A stretch of 62,846 nt of DNA from an uncultured Faecalibacterium sp. Lineage in GTDB: Bacteria; Bacillota; Clostridia; Oscillospirales; Ruminococcaceae. Shown one piece after another: positions 59,901-62,846 of this stretch. The stretch covers positions 1 to 62,846 of the forward strand of contig CAKSWU010000013.1 in assembly GCA_934513205.1 (NCBI GenBank). Reading direction: 5' to 3'. A program made the translations under genes and the position numbers. The notes under the pieces are model-generated. The model saw nothing but the letters and a program-made list of their open reading frames with translations, was not told where the DNA came from and searched no databases. Each line of letters begins with the position of its first letter. The stretch's first letter is position 1.

Positions 59901-60436
59901 CCATCGCCCGGGCCAAGGGCGAGCCCGTCCAGCGGGACAAGAGCGAATGCCTTGTGGACCTGCGGGTGGACGCCTTCATCCCGGAAAAATACATTGCCAA
60001 TGGGCCGGGACGCATCGAAGCCTACAAGCGCATCGCCGCCATCCAGACTCCGGAGGACGCCGCCGATGTGCTGGACGAACTCATCGACCGCTACGGCGAC
60101 CCGCCGCCCTCGGTGAGCGATCTGGTCAACGTCTCTCTGGCCCGGGTGCAGGCCACCGCCGTGGGGGTCACCGAGGCGACCCAGAAGAAGGACACCCTGA
60201 CCCTGCAGCTGGAAACGCTGGACCTTGCCATGATCCGCGGCCTGCTGCAGGCCTTCAACGGCAGGGTCACGGCAGGGGCAGGCAACCGTCCCTATCTTTC
60301 CGTCACCCTGCAGCCGGACGAAAAGCCGCTGGAGCTGCTGCAAAGCATCCTGAAAGCCATGGCAGAGATCCTGACTGGCACCGAACGCGAAAAAGCTCCC
60401 CCGGTCGGGGAAGCTGACACGCGCAAGCGTGACTGA
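56921..60436 (+). CDS. mfd: Transcription-repair coupling factor
   Basis: An 1171-residue Mfd, which removes RNA polymerase stalled at DNA damage and recruits UvrA. The UvrB-like N-terminal module has FSVRGDIVDIY. The CarD/RNAP-interacting domain has DYVVHQSHGIGMYAG. The RecG-like motor has Walker A GDVGVGKTEVA, DEEQRFGVKHKE, LSATPIPRTL and GRVGRSGRKAYAYF. The TRCF C-terminal domain follows. The last 16 residues (EKAPPVGEADTRKRD region) and the stop come from a family C repeat, an unusual tail. AAGGAGG supports the ATG. Confidence 0.96.
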   Translation: MYEALLKATPEYQKVAAGFGSAGPAALFGLPPAGRALLYAALQKDLDRVLCIVTPGEAEATHFADDLKALGLTAAVFPPRDFMLRPVEGAGREYEYRRLSVLGALAGGRLQAVCVPAEALLQYTVPRAEFIQNTLTLKPGMVYNREALVARLFAAGYVRRGQVDGPGQFSVRGDIVDIYAPDMRQPARVEYWDDEIDSMSSFDLLTQRRDGALEKIYLSPAREVLFGSTAETAGALRDAIKKARGKRRTALEKATEADLSQLDSGLMPEAMDKYYGIRYPAPATLLDHLDAPLFILDEVGGIRDAQKATEFRRSEELTGLLEEGVLCPGLDVLYQTMEDLVIAAQNHSTLLCENFLRGMNEFKLKDLINAEAFAAPNWNGDLASLREDLDPLIAQGYAVTLFAGTPKGAAALTRDLADKGYAVSMSRDVRPAKGILQVLPGHLTAGCTFPFAHAAVLSSRRHGLDEESAAEAKKRKKNKNALSSLSDIKPGDYVVHQSHGIGMYAGIQRLEVQGATKDYLKVQYSGSDVLYVPVTQLDLLSRYTAPGDEEKVKLAKLGGAEWQRTRAKVKKATEEMAQELIELYARRRQATGYAFPPDGDWQRDFETRFDYDETDDQLNATAEIKQDMEKGYPMDRLLCGDVGVGKTEVALRAAFKCIMGGKQCALLAPTTLLAWQHYNTILSRMEAFPVKVEMMSRFRTAKQQKETLRGLQAGSVDIVVGTHRLLSKDVKFHDLGLVIIDEEQRFGVKHKEKLKENFIGVDMLTLSATPIPRTLNMAMSGIRDLSTIEQPPIERQPVETFVLEYNDVILAEAMKKELARGGQVYYLHNRVDNIESCAAHVSQMVPGARVGIAHGKMTEEELNPVWQHLLNGEIDILVCTTLIETGIDVRNCNTLIIEDADRMGLAQLYQIRGRVGRSGRKAYAYFTFRRDKTLTDIAQKRLSAIREFTAFGSGFRIAMRDLQIRGAGSLLGHSQHGHMEAVGYDLYVKMLGQAIARAKGEPVQRDKSECLVDLRVDAFIPEKYIANGPGRIEAYKRIAAIQTPEDAADVLDELIDRYGDPPPSVSDLVNVSLARVQATAVGVTEATQKKDTLTLQLETLDLAMIRGLLQAFNGRVTAGAGNRPYLSVTLQPDEKPLELLQSILKAMAEILTGTEREKAPPVGEADTRKRD

Positions 60437-60441
60437 GAGGG
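60391..60441 (+). repeat. Family C double-hairpin repeat, copy C2, inside mfd
   Basis: Hairpins GCTCCCCCGGTCGGGGAAGC and CACGC-GCAA-GCGTG followed by TGAGAGGG. The mfd stop TGA is the repeat's own TGA. Confidence 0.7.
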
Positions 60442-60469
60442 TTCTATAAGAAACAAAGGAGCAACACAC

Positions 60470-61594
60470 ATGAAAAAGAAACTCATCGCGCTGGTCTGCG
60501 CACTGGCATTTGTTTTCAGCCTTGCAGGCTGCACCCTCTCCACCCCGGAGACGGTGGGCAGCATCGGTGATCTGCAGATCACCTCCGGCATGTACCTGCT
60601 GGCGCAGTACAGCGCCTACCAGCAGGCTGCACAGCTGGCGGGCAGCGATCAGGACGCCACCGATGTATCGTCCTTCCTCAAGGCGACCATCACCACCGAT
60701 GCCGACACCGGCGAGACCGCTGTGGTCAGCGACTTTGTGGCAAAAACCACGCTGGAAACGCTGGAGAGCCTTGCCGCCGTGGACGCCCGCTTCCGCGAGC
60801 TGGGCGGCGAACTGACCGAGGAGCAGCAGACCACTGCCGACAACTACGCCCAGCAGATGATGGACAACTACGGGGATGCCTACACTGCCAACGGCATCGG
60901 GCTGGAGACCCTGCGCACCTTTGAGCGTCTGCAGCTGGAGCACACCGCCCTGCTGGAGCTGGTCTACGGCAAGGACGGCGAGGCCCCCGTGCCGGACAGC
61001 GAGCTGACCGCCCATCTGAGCAGCAGCATGTACGAGATCGGCTACGTTACCATCCCGCTGTACAATCCGACCTCTTATGCCTTTGCCGATGACGACCAGA
61101 AGGCCGAGATGCTGACCCTTGCGCAGAACGCCGCCCATGCGGTGGACCTGCTGCAGCCGGGGCAGACCCCCTCGGAGCAGGTCAGCGCCCTGCACGCCGC
61201 CGTCAAAGCCGCCCTGCCGGAGATCTATGCCGTGCTGGGTGCCGAAAGCTCTGACGAGGACGCCAGCATCCGCACCGATCTGCTGACCGAAAGCGATGTG
61301 ACCAGTACCTTTACGCAGGAGGGTGCCGCCGACACCTTGCGCGGCCTTGCCTACGGCGAAGCCGCCGCGGTGCAGCTGAACAGCAGCAGCCTGATCCTGA
61401 TGATCCGTCTGGACCCGCTGAGCGTCTCTACGCTGGACGATCTGCGGCCGGTCGTCCTCAGCGACCTGAAGGGGGACGCGCTGGAGGATGCCCTGTCCGC
61501 CTGCGGCGCAGCGCTGGACCACCAGCTGAATGACGCTGCCATGCGCAAGCTGCCCGCCAAAAAGATCGTGAACAACACCAGCGCCAACAGCTGA
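60470..61594 (+). CDS. PrsA/SurA-like lipoprotein
   Basis: A 374-residue lipoprotein. The signal has KKK, a hydrophobic core and lipobox LAGC (Cys about 21). The helical N-terminal part resembles SurA/PrsA chaperone arms (TSGMYLLAQYSAYQQA, LEHTALLELVYG). The parvulin core is not obvious, though a C-terminal helix follows. It comes 33 bases after mfd, the order also seen in other Clostridia. Likely role: folding of exported proteins outside the membrane. Prolyl isomerase activity is doubtful. Confidence 0.8.
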   Translation: MKKKLIALVCALAFVFSLAGCTLSTPETVGSIGDLQITSGMYLLAQYSAYQQAAQLAGSDQDATDVSSFLKATITTDADTGETAVVSDFVAKTTLETLESLAAVDARFRELGGELTEEQQTTADNYAQQMMDNYGDAYTANGIGLETLRTFERLQLEHTALLELVYGKDGEAPVPDSELTAHLSSSMYEIGYVTIPLYNPTSYAFADDDQKAEMLTLAQNAAHAVDLLQPGQTPSEQVSALHAAVKAALPEIYAVLGAESSDEDASIRTDLLTESDVTSTFTQEGAADTLRGLAYGEAAAVQLNSSSLILMIRLDPLSVSTLDDLRPVVLSDLKGDALEDALSACGAALDHQLNDAAMRKLPAKKIVNNTSANS

Positions 61595-61611
61595 GAACCT
61601 CTATAAACAAG

Positions 61612-61675
61612 CCGCCTGTGATCTTCCACCGTTTGCAAAAACATCGTGGAAAACCGCAGGCGGTTTTTGTTTTTA
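61612..61675 (+). terminator. Terminator after the PrsA-like gene
   Basis: Outer stem CCGCCTG/CAGGCGG and inner TTCCAC/GTGGAA, then TTTTTGTTTTT. Confidence 0.8.
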
Positions 61676-61688
61676 TCCCACACAAAAC

Positions 61689-61714
61689 AGGGCGCACCCC
61701 GGAGGGTGCGCCCT
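61689..61714 (-). terminator. Terminator of the surface-protein gene
   Basis: Perfect stem AGGGCGCACC with its partner, followed on the minus strand by TGTTTTGTG. Confidence 0.8.
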
Positions 61715-61736
61715 GTGCGCGATGGTTCGTTCTGGT

Positions 61737-62846
61737 TCAGTCGATCTGCAGCAGGCAGGCTCTGCCGTCAAACCGTGCATCAAAGATCAGGGTGCCGTTT
61801 TCCAGCGCATAGCCCACATCGGTCTTTGCGCCGTCAGCGGCATTCAGAAGGGTCAGGGTGTGGGTGAAATCCGCCACATCGCTCTCGCCCAGCTGCGCCT
61901 TCACATTTGCCAGCGAGACGTGCACCTTGTAGATGCCGGACACCGGCACCATGCAGCCTCTGCCGTCCACAAAGACCACGGTCATGATCCGCTTGCCGCT
62001 GGGCAGGCTGCCCACGCGGACCACCAGTCGCAGGCCGACCGTGTCCGGAGTGGCGTCAAAGTCGGCAGAGACCGCGTTCAGCGCTGCACTGCCGTCCACC
62101 TTGCCGCAGACCGGGCAGACCTGTGCGCCATCCACCAGATGCAGTGCACAGTGGGCGGTGCCGGAGGCCGTGCGGGTATCCGTTGCATCGCAGCGGTCAC
62201 ACTTTGCCGTTTCGGTGCCATCCTCGGTGCAAACGGCATTGTTGTCATAGCCGTAATCCGTAAAGCGATGACCCAGTGCCGGGATATCGACCCGGGTGGT
62301 GGTGTCGCTTGCCGTGCCGCAGGCGGCGGTGTAGGTGGTGGTGCCCATCTCGGTGCAGGTCGCCGGGGTGGTCACCTCAGCGGTGCAGGTCACGTTTTCC
62401 GTAGTGGTCGCATCGCAGCGGTCACACCGGATGGTGGCAACGGCGCTCTTGCCGTCTGCTGCAAACGCAAAGGTCACATGGTCCGCGTCCTTCTTAGTAA
62501 AGTCGTGGCCCAGTGCAGGGAGTTTGATGTCCTCCACCTTCTTTGCAACTTCCACGCCGCCGATGCTGGCAGTGATGAGATGTCTTTCCACGCCGTCCTT
62601 CAGGCAGGTGGGCTCTTTGACCACCTTCACAACGGCATCCACATCCTCGTACTTGAAGTGACCCTCGTCACCCAGCTCACACCGGGAGCATTCGTATGTA
62701 ACTCTGCCCTTCATAAAGTCTGTGCCGACCCAGTCCAGCGTTGCACTGTTGTAGTCGTGGCCCAGTGCGGGGAGTTTGATGTCCTCCACCTTCTTTGCAA
62801 CTTCCACGCCGCCGATGCTGGCAGTGATGAGATGTCTTTCCACGCC
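61737..62846 (-). CDS. Large repeat-containing surface protein, C-terminal part
   Basis: The window holds the last 369 codons; the start lies beyond the edge. Repeats of 84 residues carry LPALGHD and two or three CxxC pairs (YECSRC, IRCDRC, CDRCDA), as seen in Ig-like extracellular repeats of gut Firmicutes. After the last CPVCGK pair a beta-rich C-terminal domain of about 110 residues follows (DATPDTVGLRLVVRVG, ending LLQID). It has no LPXTG motif at the end. Function is unknown; adhesion or wall association is inferred. Confidence 0.8.
   Translation of the reverse strand, partial: GVERHLITASIGGVEVAKKVEDIKLPALGHDYNSATLDWVGTDFMKGRVTYECSRCELGDEGHFKYEDVDAVVKVVKEPTCLKDGVERHLITASIGGVEVAKKVEDIKLPALGHDFTKKDADHVTFAFAADGKSAVATIRCDRCDATTTENVTCTAEVTTPATCTEMGTTTYTAACGTASDTTTRVDIPALGHRFTDYGYDNNAVCTEDGTETAKCDRCDATDTRTASGTAHCALHLVDGAQVCPVCGKVDGSAALNAVSADFDATPDTVGLRLVVRVGSLPSGKRIMTVVFVDGRGCMVPVSGIYKVHVSLANVKAQLGESDVADFTHTLTLLNAADGAKTDVGYALENGTLIFDARFDGRACLLQID
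62503..62846 (-). repeat. 252-base coding repeat in the surface protein
   Basis: The 92 bases at 62503-62594 recur at 62755-62846 with one difference, a period of 252 bases (84 codons). The repeat array runs off the window. Confidence 0.85.

Overview
The window looks like chromosomal DNA of a G+C-rich, low-spore Clostridia relative, most like Faecalibacterium or a close Oscillospiraceae/Ruminococcaceae genus. The reasons are Firmicutes core genes (IreB, AcpS, Mfd followed by a PrsA-like lipoprotein, PpdK, agr-type two-component genes), strong AGGAGG ribosome sites, sigma-A promoters with 17-base spacers, G+C-rich codon use and dispersed palindromic intergenic repeats. The genus call is inference; no search was run.

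Layout. 1-3.7 kb: the edge of tRNA-Val(CAC), a FeoB-associated Cys-rich peptide, two overlapping phage-like regulators facing a LexA/CI-type S24 repressor across a shared operator region, then a small unknown gene, trmO and a LysR regulator. 3.9-10.3 kb: an orphan sugar-ABC ATPase (msmK type), an AraC regulator, a GGDEF protein, a MATE exporter, and a collapsed sucrose locus in which a PTS EIIB domain is fused to the C-terminal domain of a GH32 sucrose hydrolase just before fructokinase. 10.3-15 kb: an Rrf2 regulator opposite cysK, then dus, ireB, acpS, a solitary mazF and a DUF1653 gene. 15-25 kb: a minus-strand glycoside unit (a membrane-anchored, domain-permuted GH3, a classical GH3 and a GtrA-like protein), an agr-like two-component pair and a secreted C69 dipeptidase.

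25.4-41.9 kb: a minus-strand catabolic operon of 17 closely spaced genes. It encodes a CoA-transferase, a crotonase, a complete DctPQM TRAP transporter, an AroE-type dehydrogenase, a metal-ligand-poor M24 homologue, IolB-like and RPE-like enzymes, two SDRs, a FrdA-like flavoprotein, a LacI repressor, a PanE-like reductase, three MaoC-fold proteins and a cupin. A consensus promoter and several LacI-type palindromes lie upstream. I infer uptake of an organic acid (a quinate/shikimate-like carbocycle or a sugar acid), its activation with CoA and its reductive or beta-oxidation-like breakdown. The substrate is not known.

42.9-51 kb: a lower-G+C island read as one operon: WYL regulator, a protein with 17 Sel1 repeats, a HerA/DUF87 ATPase with a glycine-rich hydrophobic segment, an LHH/HNH nuclease and a SUKH (SMI1/KNR4) immunity-like protein. 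All ATPase-to-immunity junctions are translationally coupled. This is the best candidate for an undescribed conflict system (toxin delivery or phage defence). An XRE gene and a 54-residue membrane peptide flank it.

51.5-62.8 kb: ppdK, a GlmU acetyltransferase domain without its uridylyltransferase half, a membrane-anchored unknown, pth, mfd, a PrsA/SurA-like lipoprotein, and the end of a large surface protein with 252-base repeats.

Three intergenic repeat families run through the window. Family A (four copies) keeps a TGCG loop while its stems change with compensation. Family B is a duplicated terminator. Family C is a double hairpin ending in TGAGAGGG, and one copy forms the coded C-terminal tail and stop codon of mfd.
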